NCBI GenBank assembly: GCA_958496175.1
Contig: OY292278.1
Coordinates: forward strand, 27,962,001 to 28,026,000
Reading direction: 5' to 3'
Length of the DNA: 64,000 nt
DNA from: Sisyra terminalis
Lineage: Eukaryota > Arthropoda > Insecta > Neuroptera > Sisyridae
The translations under genes were made by a program, and so were the position numbers. The notes below the pieces were generated by a model. That model was given only the letters and a program-made list of their open reading frames with translations, ran no database searches and was not told where the DNA came from. Each line of letters starts with the position of its first letter. Position 1 is the stretch's first letter. Positions 11,067 through 22,344 of this stretch are shown one piece after another.

Positions 11067-12519
11067 GTATAATTAAAAGATGTTATCAATCCACTACCAT
11101 AGCCTCTTCCGGTAGTGCTTGAACTGGCACACCAGTTAAAAGTGGTTTGTGATAACTAAAATATAAACACATTTTACTTTTAATTATGAAAATACATAAT
11201 AAGGAAACGTATGTGTTGCTACAAAGACAAGGACATAGAACATGAAGTTGTAAATACATCCATGTTAGTGGAATACAAATATAATAATTATTATCTCAAA
11301 TTTAAACTATCATGTTATTGGTTTCAACTGTCATTTCGATTGCATTCAATTGCTGATTTTAGTCACTTGTCAGTTGTGTTGGTGTTGGGCTCTGAATAGT
11401 TCACGGGAAGTTACTGATTTTCAAATAAAATATTAAATTGCCTATTTATGAATAGCTACCTTATATATACACAGTTTGCTCTTTGTACAATCTATATAAT
11501 ATATAAACATATTTGGCTACAAATACAAAATGTATTATATATGTATTTTATGAATTAACCGATTATCAATACAGCATGGGTCACATGTTTGAAAAATACT
11601 TATGGAAAAAATTAATCATATAGTTGTTGATTATTGCCATAAAATATCATGTATAGATATGTACAAACAATAATAGAAACGTCCTTAAAATTATATTAAT
11701 ACAATACTAATTGTATATTTTACTAACCCATTTATATTGAAACTGATTTTTAATTCAAATATTGACAAATATAATGTATCAATAGAATTTCCTCAGATTA
11801 TTTTAATATTGTATTGAATAATATCAAAAAAATATCTTCCTTTTAAATGTGTTTTATTTCTCATTATAATAATAGGCAATCGTATGTAATATATATGCAT
11901 ATATGTCGGCAAAGACTGAGAACAAATATTGTAAACACATACGTGTGAGTGGAACATCAATCATTATCTCAAATTTGAACTGAATGATTGTTGATATGGT
12001 TTCAACAGTTATTTGATTTCATTCAATCAATTGCAAATTTTTGATGATTGCCATTGGACAATTGTGTCAGTATTGGGCGGTAAAGATTTCACGGGAAGTT
12101 ACTAATTGTGTATTAAGATGGATAATGTTTAGACTGTAAAATTTGAAAATGTTTAGTTCTACGATATCTACGCCTAAATAAAAATGCAAGTGACAATGAC
12201 TTTAGCCTTCTATGGCTTTTAAACTTCGTATCAATGTTCGTAATGGTTCGAGATGATTGAGTTCGGTTCGTTCCTCCTACCGACAAACGAAAAACATATA
12301 CGAGCGCTGAGATTAACTTGATCGACTCAATAGAGTGTTTTAATGGTTTAAGTCGGCTTAGTACTATGTAAATCGCCCCCAAAAATCAGCCTGCATTCAT
12401 TCACTTGAAGTTGGTCGTTATCCGTTTGCGAGTAACTTCCTACTCTAACAACAGCATCACATTATATTAAAAATTTAGTCTGATTATTTTTTATAACTTC
12501 GCCAAAGAAGTATAACTTC
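11067..12519 (+). repeat. Repeat family X, copy A
   Basis: This is one of several copies of a ~1.5 kb repeat (others at 23354, 46331, 51841, 55640 and 58985). It begins in TTGGTATAATT, continues with TAGCCTCTTCCGGTAGTG and GAACTGGCACACCAGTT, and ends with AAAGAAGTATAACTTC at 12504-12519. Within it, about 11210-11410 and 11905-12110 are diverged direct copies of each other (GTGGAATAC...CTCAAATTT...TTTCAACTGTCATTT against GTGGAACAT...CTCAAATTT...TTTCAACAGTTATTT; both end TCACGGGAAGTTACT). No convincing coding frame is seen. The element class is unknown. Confidence 0.7.
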
Positions 12520-14288
12520 AAAATTTAATAAAAGTTATTGTTACATACCTAAGATTTAAATGTGTATGTGTGTGCAAGTTGAGTACGCATAGACCTTGTA
12601 TCTAGCGTCCTGCTGTGTGCTCGCCGAACCATGAAACTAAATAAAGGAGGAGCGATTAAGCACAATGTGATGAAAGATGTCCTAGTGGTTTCTTTGGGGA
12701 GTTTATCTTTCAGAGAAAAACGGATTGACAGTAAAAATCAGGGTAGAATGTGTTCAAGATGGTAGAATCTAGTGTTCACATAATTGAGATGCATGTTTGA
12801 GCTACTATATGATAGGTTGATCGCTGGTAAAGGATAACCAGTGAACAGTTTTCAATTAGTGATAGTTGGTGAATAAATCAGTTATAACCAACTATTCAAT
12901 CAGTTATAAATCTGTTATGAATCAGTTATAAGTCAGTTATAACTAGTAATAGTATTGAATAAATAAACAATTGTTGTAAATAAATAAATATGTTTGTAAA
13001 GTAGGTAAACATTTGGGCAATAAAATAAATTTATTATTGTTGTATGTCCTGAAATATAAACCCAAATAAATAAATAAATAAATCCAAATAAAAGTTAGAA
13101 ACCTTACAATACTTTAAAATTTGTTCACTTTTTAAGGTTCCGAAGTAAAAACAGAATCCTTATAATTACGTTACAACCATAATATTCATCTATCCGAGCT
13201 CAGAGAATGACCGATAATGATATTTTATTTCAAAACCACTTCAATCCAGTTAAAAAAATGTTTACAAAAAATATATTTTTAAAGATTGAAAATTATTTTA
13301 ACTATCGTAGATAAATAATGGTAGGTATTAATAAAAAAATAAAATACTACACGAATTTGAGAAAAAGTCTTGTTTTTGTTAAATTTCTGGCAATTTTTTT
13401 TAAATTTCTGGCAAATTCTGGCATTTTTTATTATATCGTTTCATAAAAATATAAAAATATAAACTTCTATCACCTAACAATGCCCATTAAAAGATAAGAA
13501 TTTCAAAAATGTAAACATTTGAGAAATTTTCGATAAGACAAAAAACATGTTTAAATAAAAATTTAATTTTTACAATTGTCTAAAATTTAGTTAATTAGTT
13601 AATTAACTTTCAGCAATTATCAAAGGATCAAATTAAAAGCAAAATTTTAAATAATAATTTTTCAGATTTGGATATAATTTGCAGTTACAGCACAAATTTT
13701 AACTTCTGGTAGCTTTTTTTTATTAATCAGCTAATATTGTATGACAGTATTCTATTTAGGTAAACTTCACCAAAATACTCTTTTAATTTATGACAATTAT
13801 AGGATTTAGATCCAAACAAGTATTACCAATGCGAAGAGATGAAATCATAGAAAATCAAAAATCGCTAGTAAATATCGGAAATGCTATACTCGTGAATACA
13901 GGTATTGCAAAATTGTACAAATATCTCAAAATACCGGTATTCGGTAATACAATCCCTAATATATGTATATGGATATGTATGTATACTATCTGATATATAT
14001 GTGGAAACAATTATATGCCAGTCGAACGGACCGAAAAAACAATTTATATACATAAAAGTCACTTCCTCTTCAAATCGATTTATGAATGATTGTATTTAAT
14101 TTTTGTTAATATTAAGTTAAGAGTGCAATTTATTTGAGTAATAATTGAAAAAATATTACAATTATACTTACATATTAGTTAGGTTTACTTAAATACAAAG
14201 CTAAAATATAATCAACTGTCGTATTTTTCTTTAAGTGGATATTTTTATTGTTGTATACAACAAATCATTTTTATTCGGCAAATTGCTA
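12520..14288. other. AT-rich intergenic DNA
   Basis: No gene is recognised. The 64- to 67-codon frames around 13790-14099 overlap one another on both strands and lack any domain. The only structured piece is the short minisatellite at 12876-12944. Confidence 0.4.
12876..12944 (+). repeat. Minisatellite of ATCAGTTATAA units
   Basis: About five imperfect units related to ATCAGTTATAA follow one another, with small interruptions (ATCAGTTATAACC, ATCAGTTATAA, ATCTGTTATGA, ATCAGTTATA, GTCAGTTATAAC). Confidence 0.7.
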
Positions 14289-15136
14289 TTAAGGATGTTA
14301 TGGAGATACAATCGGAGACAAAAGTACTCAAAAATAAAAATTCGTGAATAATTACGCCGTAAAGTGTACCATGAGACGAATAAATAGGACCATCCTTAAA
14401 AAAAACTGTAAATAGTTTAAGGGAAAATCGGAAATTTCACCCATAAATTTAAACAAAATAAGAAAAAACACAAAACATAGATAATGTTTAACTAACTTTT
14501 GGGACTAAATGTACGTTGATTTCAACTTAACAAATCAAAATATTAATGATTTGATGCTCATAAGTTATAAATGTAGATTTAATATGATTAAATCATAAAT
14601 TAAACTTCATATTTGCATCTTTTTAAGACAATTATAAATAAAAATAAATAAATTAATAATTCAACATTATATAAAATAATGAAAACGTTATAACGGTGTT
14701 GAATTTTAAATTGGTAGCGTCACCAACTTTAGTATGTCTCACTCACATGACAGTAGTGAGCATGCGCGACATACTTAACAATTAAAACATAAATTCTTTG
14801 ATATATTTCATCCTTTTTCGCTTTGCATTGTGTATTCATGAGTGTGACAAAGGTAAATTATGCGTTTCATTTTTATCTTACCAAATGTACTAAGACAATT
14901 TGTTGTATATACAAGACGATACGTCTCAGCTGACGACAGTGATGCCACACTTCGTATACACTTATTAATTTATCAAGTAAAAACATTTTCGATCTGTTTA
15001 TAATTTGCTTGTTAAAAACCGTGAAGTGAATTCAAAATTTTCACAGATGCTTTAGCATACAGTAAGAAATCTTGTACTAAATTTTTATTTGCTTTGTTGC
15101 ATTTTGACATACCTCCATAGACCATAACATCCTTAA
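14289..15136. mobile_element. Non-autonomous DNA transposon with TTAA-ended inverted repeats
   Basis: The left end reads TTAAGGATGTTATGG and the right end CCATAACATCCTTAA, exact 15-base reverse complements about 820 bp apart. If TTAA is the duplicated target, the termini proper are GGATGTTATGG. A TTAA target is typical of piggyBac-type elements, but these ends do not show the usual piggyBac start, so the superfamily is left open. No transposase frame is present. A truncated copy lies at 2426-2810. Confidence 0.6.
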
Positions 15137-15608
15137 CATGCATATGAAAACATAAATCAACAGCCTTCTATAGTTTATGTCTTATCTGGCGCTGCAGTCA
15201 CACACGGAGTAAATTTTTTATTTGCTTTTATTCTTTGTACTGATTATAAAAGTATAAAGCTTTATTATTAAATTTTGAACTAAGCAATACAATTTGTTGG
15301 TAATTTCTACCATTGAACATTAAATTTCAATAGATGGTTAAATAGATTACTAAGCTGGGAAAGTTTCTACTAGTATTTCATACATTTAACATATGTTTGA
15401 TGGTTTGTTATCTGTTTATTGTTGAATTTCAGTCAATTCCAGGATCGTGTTGTTTCCAGTAGCTTAAACTTATTGTGGTATGGCAAAACGTTTTCGCCTA
15501 CAATCTAATGCAACCACAGAAATATGGAATTCTCAATGCATAGTGTATGGGGACGAAGCAAATCATGCGTATGAAAAATACATATTATTTCCCTTCTATA
15601 GATATTAT
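15137..15608. other. Intergenic DNA between two transposons
   Basis: No gene, repeat or regulatory motif is recognised. Confidence 0.4.
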
Positions 15609-15610
15609 TA

Positions 15611-15637
15611 GGTGTACAACTTTGCTTCCGCCGTTTT
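15611..15637 (+). repeat. mariner left terminal inverted repeat
   Basis: This 27-bp terminal repeat starts GGTGTACAACTTTGC, is preceded by the target TA at 15609-15610, and is an exact reverse complement of 16869-16895. Confidence 0.95.
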
Positions 15638-15681
15638 TTTCCGAAATTCGAGGCTTTATTGTAAAAAAACTGGTTATACAT

Positions 15682-16725
15682 TTATGATTCAAAGTATTGT
15701 CCATCGCTGGCCACTACTTTCTCCCATCTTTCGGGCAGCGTACGAATCCCGCGTTGAAAAAACTGGTCATCTTTTGAAGCGATCCACGAATCGATCCAAT
15801 TTTTTACTTCTTCATAAGACCGGAAGTGCTGGTCAGCCAGGCCGTGTGCCATTGATCGAAACAAGTGATAGTCCGAGGGAGCAACGTCTGGAGAATACGG
15901 CGGGTGGGGTAGGACTTCCCATTTCAACGTTTCCAAGTATGTCTTGACCACTTTCGCAACATGGGGTCGAGCATTGTCGTGCTGTAAAATCACTTTATCA
16001 TGTCTCTCGTTGTATTGCGGTCGTTTGTCTTTCAATGCTCGGCTCAAACGCATTAATTGCGTTCGATAACGATCGCCTGTGATTGTTTCAGTCGGTTTTA
16101 ACAACTCATAATGCACTACGCCGAGCTGGTCCCACCAAATACAGAGCATGACCTTGGAACCGTGAATATTCGGTTTGGCCGTCGACGTGGAAGCATGGCC
16201 GGGATATCCCCATGATTTTCTGCGCTTGGGATTATCGTAATGAACCCATTTTTCGTCCCCAGTCACAATGCGATGGAGAAATCCTTTCTTCCGTCTTTGC
16301 CTTGCAAGCAGCTGTTCACAAGCAAACAAACGCCGTTCAACATCTCTCGGCTTCAACTCGTACGGCACCCAATTTCCTTGTTTCTGAATCATTCCCATGA
16401 TTTTCAGGCGTTTTGAAATGGCTTGTTGCGTCACTCCCAATGATACTGCCAATTCTTGTTGCGTTTGACACGAGTCTTGATCAAGTAATGCCTCCAATTC
16501 TGCATCTTCGAAAACCTTCTCTCTTCCACCGCCTTGCCGGTCTTCGACGTCAAAATCACCGTTCTTGAAGCGTTGAAACCACTCTCGGCACGTTCTTTCA
16601 CTAATAACGGCCTCACCATAGGTATTTGAGAGCATTCGATGAGCCTCAGCCGCAGATTTCTTCATATTAAAGCAGAAAATTAAAACCTCCCGCAAATGAC
16701 GAGAATTTGGCTCGTAAGCTGACAT
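15682..16725 (-). CDS. mariner transposase, full length, apparently intact
   Basis: The product is a 347-residue DNA transposase that would cut and paste its own element at TA sites. An N-terminal helix-turn-helix region (about residues 5-110, including SERTCREWFQRFKNGDFDVE) binds the terminal repeats. WVPYEL at 119-124 matches the mariner WVPHEL hallmark. The catalytic triad is D157 (TGDEKW), D250 (LQHDNARPH) and D285 (SPDVAPSDYH), with 34 residues between the last two, which is the mariner signature D,D34D. Length equals the family norm and there is no stop or frame change, so it could be functional. The start at 16725 (MSAYEPNSRH) is the first ATG inside the right terminal repeat. I do not assign a subfamily. 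Short plus-strand frames in the same region are antisense shadows. Confidence 0.96.
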   Translation of the reverse strand: MSAYEPNSRHLREVLIFCFNMKKSAAEAHRMLSNTYGEAVISERTCREWFQRFKNGDFDVEDRQGGGREKVFEDAELEALLDQDSCQTQQELAVSLGVTQQAISKRLKIMGMIQKQGNWVPYELKPRDVERRLFACEQLLARQRRKKGFLHRIVTGDEKWVHYDNPKRRKSWGYPGHASTSTAKPNIHGSKVMLCIWWDQLGVVHYELLKPTETITGDRYRTQLMRLSRALKDKRPQYNERHDKVILQHDNARPHVAKVVKTYLETLKWEVLPHPPYSPDVAPSDYHLFRSMAHGLADQHFRSYEEVKNWIDSWIASKDDQFFQRGIRTLPERWEKVVASDGQYFES

Positions 16726-16868
16726 GTTTAATCGAGAATGACTTTATGATGCAGACACAAATCGACTAATATTTCGATGGCGTTATGTTTACAAATGCCT
16801 AAGCTTATTGTATGACATCTACGATCTATTTATTTCGACTACCACTTACCGCTACAGCCATCTATTGC

Positions 16869-16895
16869 AAAACGGCGGAAGCAAAGTTGTACACC
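16869..16895 (-). repeat. mariner right terminal inverted repeat
   Basis: This is an exact 27-bp reverse complement of 15611-15637, followed by the target TA at 16896-16897. The next inward base pair no longer matches, so the repeat is exactly 27 bp. Confidence 0.95.
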
Positions 16896-16897
16896 TA

Positions 16898-17960
16898 ATA
16901 AATTAAAAAGATACTCTTTGGAGAAGGAAAACTAGATTTTTGTTTGATGGTGGATAAATTATTAGACGATTAGATGATACTGGAATTATTTATTTGTTTA
17001 CAATATATTATAACTTAATAGTCACTTCACTAAAATTGATAATTATGTAAATTTTTTTATCTAAGTAATTGAGAAATGAAGATCTAATAACTATAATCCA
17101 TTTCAAATTATATTCAATTAAAAATTAATGTTACTATAATTATACGAGTATTGCAGTGTTCTGTCATTATCAAGCATCTACTATACATATTGAAATCACA
17201 TGCAAAATGCGATGGTGACACCAAATGTACAAAATCAAATTAAGCTACTCAATTCATATGGTATACAATACAATAGTATTCGTAAATTTTTCCTATAATT
17301 GAAAGAAAATTCTACGAAGTCACATTAATAACGAATCCAAGGAAAACAATCACGAGATTTGTCTCTAGTCCAGTAATAATAATTCTTAACTTTTCAGTAC
17401 TTTTCCTTTCCCTCTCCGACTTCTATATGTGTATAAAAAGTTAAAGATACAATAATTTCATGCAGTTATGCACATGATAAATAATAATGGTTGGTTATAT
17501 TTTGTAGAAAAATATTATACAATAATAATATGAAATTTTAGCAAATTGAGCAATAAAGAGTTGTATCTTATTTTTTCTGGCATACCTAAGTTTTCTTGTA
17601 AGAAATTAGAGGATCTGGTGAACTTTGTATTAATTCATTGATATCAATATTACTGCCGCATTTTCAATTATTAATATTTTGAAAATATTTATAAATAAAT
17701 ACGTAAAGATACTAATGCTTGATCATAGTAAATTTAGTGCGTCTTTTAAATAAACATTTTATTTTACATATTTGGAATCATACTTATATGAACATTGAAC
17801 ATATTAAAACTCACATCCATACAAAAAATCATTACGTGTCAATTATTCATGAGTTTTTTGACATTCTTGTTTATTAATATGTTAAATCATAATAATATTT
17901 TTGATTTTATCTCTCAAAGTTGTATAATCCTTACGGCCAATTTGCTCTTAGGGTTGCCAT
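16898..17960. other. AT-rich intergenic DNA
   Basis: Nothing beyond AT-rich sequence is recognised. Confidence 0.4.
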
Positions 17961-17961
17961 A

Positions 17962-18412
17962 AGTCAGGGACTGGATGCCTACTGGGAATGTTCCTCTTTT
18001 CTCCAGTACTTTTTTAAACAGAATATTTGTTTACTTTTTTTACCATTTGACACTTCAGCACATGTTTAAGGTGACCCATCTTTCTGCAGTAGCACAATAT
18101 AGCTTTTGAATGTGCTACATTTGACCCCGAACTTATTCTGCTAATTATTTTTATCCTATCCATGCTATAGTTTGGAGTGAACTATAGTCTTTTAGCCATC
18201 GTATGGTATGTAATATTGGCATTATGAGTTGTGTGATGAAATGGTTTCTCTCCTTTTTGTATACTCTGCAATTGTTTGTACATATATTGATTTATTTTTC
18301 ATATTTTGAAATGGAGAATGAAAGTTCAAACATATTTGTCGGCCCTCTAGTTCCTATTTACGACTTTATGACTTGATCCCTAAAATAGTTTTCGTGATTT
18401 TGATTTTCATGT
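17962..18412 (-). pseudogene. gag-like repeat, copy 1
   Basis: The stretch matches 20341-20800 along about 450 bp in the same orientation. On the minus strand an open piece around 18075-18200 reads ILCYCRKMGHLKHVLKC. This resembles a retrotransposon gag zinc knuckle (C, four residues, H) with damaged spacing. A stop codon follows soon after. The reading suggests a decayed LTR-retrotransposon gag fragment, but the zinc-knuckle match is imperfect and no pol sequence is nearby. Confidence 0.35.
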
Positions 18413-19959
18413 GGTTGATTAACACTGTTCCTGATTGTATACAAAAATTTTACGCGGAAAAAGAATATATTAAAAAATACAATAATAATATCGTACTTTC
18501 TGCAGTATAATATTAGAGTGCAGGACCTGAACTAACGTTTTATACCTGCTACAACCCCGTAAACAATCGTAAATTATATTTCACAAAGATTACCACTTGA
18601 AACAGCAAACAGTCTTTTTTTTCATAAATTAATAAATAAAATTTAAATACATTTTCTTTCATAAATTTTACGATACTTAAATAAGAAATATTACATAAGT
18701 CAGATAAGACTAGTTGTACAGAAAGAATTTTTCCCTTTTTTTTATTCTGAAATCTACAAATTACTTTTAATATGGGCTACAAATAATGAGACAAATTAAT
18801 TGTTACAAATAAATTATTTATTCAACACAATATTTTATTTCCAAATATAATGGTTGTTTTTTTAATGTACGTAATAATCCAAACCAGGAGATCTAGAAAA
18901 ACGAAAAACATTTTAATGGATTATTTAAGGCTATGCATTTGAGGCAGTATGTTGAAAATTTGTTTTTAATAATGAAAAAGAAATATGAAATGATTTCTTA
19001 TTGATTTATTTGTTCTTACCGGGAAGAATATAACGAAGGATTTTTCACAGTAAGCGAAAGGCATCAATCTTTCCTTTATATATAAGAAATATTTCATATA
19101 TAAGCTCATTCATACTCAAATAGTCACTCGTATGCTTGTATCAGAAGTCAGAAGGCAGGGAGAAATCAGAGAGGTAGTAGTAATTCTGTCTCTTTTATTT
19201 GTATATGATATATATGTATATCCACTTGCACTCACAAGAGTATAATAATATAATATTGTAAAATCTGAAGTGCTACCTTTTGCAGGAAACTATCGTTATA
19301 ATTACGATGTTATAACGTAAAAATTGAAATGTAAATAGAAAAGTATGAATAAAATATTGTAAATAATAAGTTAATGAAAATCTGGTTCTAGATTACGATG
19401 TTCTTTTTTTTATATTCTCAAAATAGAGTCGGCTGTAAAAAAAATCCCCTTTTTTTGACCTTTTTGAATTTTTTAGAAATACTTGCTTTTAAAAAAATAA
19501 TTCCAATTTTGAAAAATCCGTTCAAGGAGATATTTTTTAAGGTCTAAAATTTGAAAATATGGAAAAAAAGAAAAATCGTTTTTTTCAAATTTCTAGACTA
19601 GAATATCTCCTTAAGGCTATCCTAATCCGAGGTCTAGTAGGAGAATACCTTAGATGAGAGAGTAAACTAAAAATAAGTTAACGAAAACTAAAAGTTTTTT
19701 AATTTTTTATCAATAATTCCGTTTAATCGTTTCGATAACAACCGTTTTTCTTTTTTATATTATGGCTTTACCTAGTACCTCCCACCTGGTATCCAATTGG
19801 GAAAAACTGAAAATATTTTTTCACGTTAAGGTCTCTCACTTGAATTCCACTCAAAACTTAATTAGGAAAAGTGACAAACGCTTTTTCTTTTGTCATTGGG
19901 TTTTCCTATCTAAGACTTTGCCAAATCCAATCGAGAAAAATATAAAAGAAAGAAAAAGA

Positions 19960-19960
<1 letters not shown>
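18413..19960. other. AT-rich intergenic DNA
   Basis: No gene is seen. 19430-19620 is full of homopolymer runs (TTTTTGACCTTTTT-like). The frame beginning at 19762 owes its length to the microsatellite that follows and is not taken as coding. Confidence 0.4.
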
Positions 19961-20043
<83 letters not shown>

Positions 20044-20065
20044 CATTATATATATAATATATATA
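19961..20065. repeat. TA/TATACA microsatellite
   Basis: This is about 100 bp of alternating TA with a few TACA interruptions. It borders the LTR fragment on its right, and a second short TA tract at about 20318-20342 borders the other end. Confidence 0.95.
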
Positions 20066-20315
20066 TTTCAAATCACACTAAAAATCGCTTTGTTGTAACC
20101 GAAATTCAAATCTGAATTTCTGATACAGAACAACAGGGCTTGAGCTGAGCGACTTATATACCCGCAACCCAACATTCTAGAATGTACTCGCTTTCTCTAG
20201 ACACTTTTACAGTATTCCATATGTGCATTCGCATTAGTGGGAGAGAGAAAGAAGTCACTCAGCCAATCGCGTGCCGGCATGACCCAAAGAGAGACAGACT
20301 TCCTTTTCTGTTACA
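20066..20315 (-). mobile_element. LTR fragment with heat-shock-type promoter, copy 2
   Basis: Read on the minus strand it starts TGTAACAGAAAAGGAAG at 20315 and is preceded by ATAT, exactly as in the solo LTR at 41882. It shares the GAGAGACAGACTTCC (reverse) and CATTCTAGAATG segments and the TATA region, ending near the GTGATTTGAA block at about 20066. The 3' third is lost into the microsatellite. The TTCTAGAA core of a heat-shock element is kept, but the longer array is eroded. Confidence 0.6.
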
Positions 20316-20340
20316 ATATAAATATATATATATATATATA

Positions 20341-20800
20341 TATTAATCAGGGAATGGATGGTTACTGGGAATATTCCTGTTTTCTTCAGTGTTTTTTTTG
20401 GCAGAATATTTTTTGTTTTACCATTTAACACTTCAGTAAGTGGTTAAGGTGGCCTACCTTTCTGCATTATTATAATGTAATTATTTGAATGTGCTACAAT
20501 TATGTCCCAATTTTATTCTGGTAATTATTTTTATCCTTTTTATGCTATAATTTGGGGTGACTCATAGTACTTTAGTCATCATACGATGTATAGTATATTA
20601 TGAGATGATTAATGAATCGGTTTCGTTCCTTTTGGTGTAATCTTCATTTCTTTGTATATATATATTGTTCTTTTTAAGCCTTTAAAATGGCGAATGAAGG
20701 CTTAAACATTTTTTTTATAATTAATTAGTCGACCATCTAGTGACCTTTTTTAGTGACCTGGTTTCCATAATAGTTTTGATAATTTTAATTTCTACCTTTA
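20341..20800 (-). pseudogene. gag-like repeat, copy 2
   Basis: This is a diverged copy of 17962-18412 (for example TACTGGGAATRTTCCT, CTTTCTGCA and AATTATTTTTATCCT in both). All minus-strand frames are broken. In this orientation it lies just upstream of the LTR fragment, the order expected for internal sequence followed by a 3' LTR. With no pol between them this could equally be chance adjacency. Confidence 0.35.
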
Positions 20801-22344
20801 CTTTTTACACTTTTGCTAAATATAAATAAAATATATTCCTGAAATCTTATCATTATTTCGGCCATAATTTTATAAATATTAACACGAAAAATATTACGAA
20901 GATTGGTTTTATTTTATTGACGTATTGGAAACATTAAATCTTTTAGGTCGCGGCATTGGTCATAATAATACTCTCACAATAAGATTTATTATCAAAAAAC
21001 AATTGTACAAAATATGAATCAATTATTTATTAAACTCACAAAAATAATTGAAAAAGTCAAAATCGCTATGGGTCGCTAGATAGGCGTTTTTCAAAACAAA
21101 TCATCGACAATATGCAATAGCAAATCATAGGCATCAGTCTTTACAAATAATGTATAAGTATGCGTGATGTGAGTAATTAATTTAAAAAAGATTTTTAATC
21201 ATAATTTTTTAAATAATCTAATAGTTATTCTGTTAACCTAGGTGCAGAAGAATCCAACAAATCAGTGATCATGAAAATCAGTTCAGTCATTTTTCAGTTA
21301 TAAATAGTCAAACTTACACGATTTTGTTTAAATCAATATTAGATATATCAATGATATATATATCATTAATATACAATATATACAATATAAGATACATATA
21401 TGTATCAATGCATGTATTATAGAACTATTTTTAAGGTGGTCCCCTTCATTCATATACTTCTCTAGTTAGTCGAAACTGATCTCCAAATTAGTAATTTAAT
21501 AATTTGAAATTTATTTAATAATATTTATTTCATAATATCATTTTAAATTAAAATACATTACTTCCTTATTAGGTCAGTTGATAATCTTTAGTTTTAAAAC
21601 GTTTATTTTTTTAAAGCTTGTTATAATAATTAGCCATTTGGAATTTGAATCAAATATTTGAAGATAGTTTTGAATGTAAAAAAATATGTGGAATGAACAT
21701 ATTGTGATATATATACTGTGAATAAAACAAATTACATAAAAGAAAATTATACCTTTATTTATTCGGGGGAAAAAAAATAATAATTTTTAAAATGAAAAAT
21801 TGTTAAGAAATTTTCAAGGGAATTTATTGATAAAAGGAATGGAAAAAAGCAACCAAATTTTCCCAAAGCCAAATTCCAATTTGTATTATCAGGAAAACCA
21901 ATTATAATATTTATAATAGTAATTGATAATAATAGACTAGAACATTTTTCCAATCAAAAAACAATAATTTTGCAGACAGTTAACGATAAGTTTGTGAACA
22001 ACGTCACTGCTTGATCATACTTAAAGAACTCCTGAACATTTTTCTTCAACAACAGTCGCTTTTTCATTATCATGCCATAAAGTCGCAGAAATTAAATACT
22101 CTACTCAGTTTAGATAAACATTTCTTTTGGTTATGTGAAAATAAATATTTAATGAGTTTTGTCGTCAAATTCCAAACAGGAAATATGTTCATTCAAATCT
22201 AACCGGTTAAAACAATTGTGTTTTTCCTGATTAAAGTTTTTGTATCATTTCCTTGATCGTTTTTTAAACATTAAGTGACCCATAAAGTAGTACAGTTTAA
22301 TTTTTCAACATTAATCGTTTAATGAATAAATTATAATTTTAAAA
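20801..22344. other. Upstream region of the transporter gene
   Basis: The region is AT-rich with no repeat recognised apart from TA/ATAT runs at 21340-21410. No clear TATA box or initiator can be fixed for the gene that starts at 22345. Short frames at 21759-21953 and 22011-22202 have no domain. Confidence 0.35.

Larger units (their letters stand above)
15611..16895 (-). mobile_element. Intact mariner transposon (1285 bp)
   Basis: The element is bounded by perfect 27-bp inverted repeats and by a TA target duplication (15609-15610 and 16896-16897). It contains a single uninterrupted transposase gene with about 170 bp before the start codon and 71 bp after the stop. The size, TA target, terminal repeats and D,D34D transposase all fit the mariner family of the Tc1/mariner superfamily. 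Unlike almost every other element in the window it shows no damage. This suggests recent insertion and possible activity; horizontal arrival is a family habit but cannot be shown from one copy. Confidence 0.95.

Noticed and set aside
15612..15947. 111-residue plus-strand frame in the mariner
   Set aside because: It is antisense to the transposase and starts in the terminal repeat.
19762..20115. 117-residue frame with a long Tyr-Ile run
   Set aside because: Its length comes from translating the TA microsatellite.
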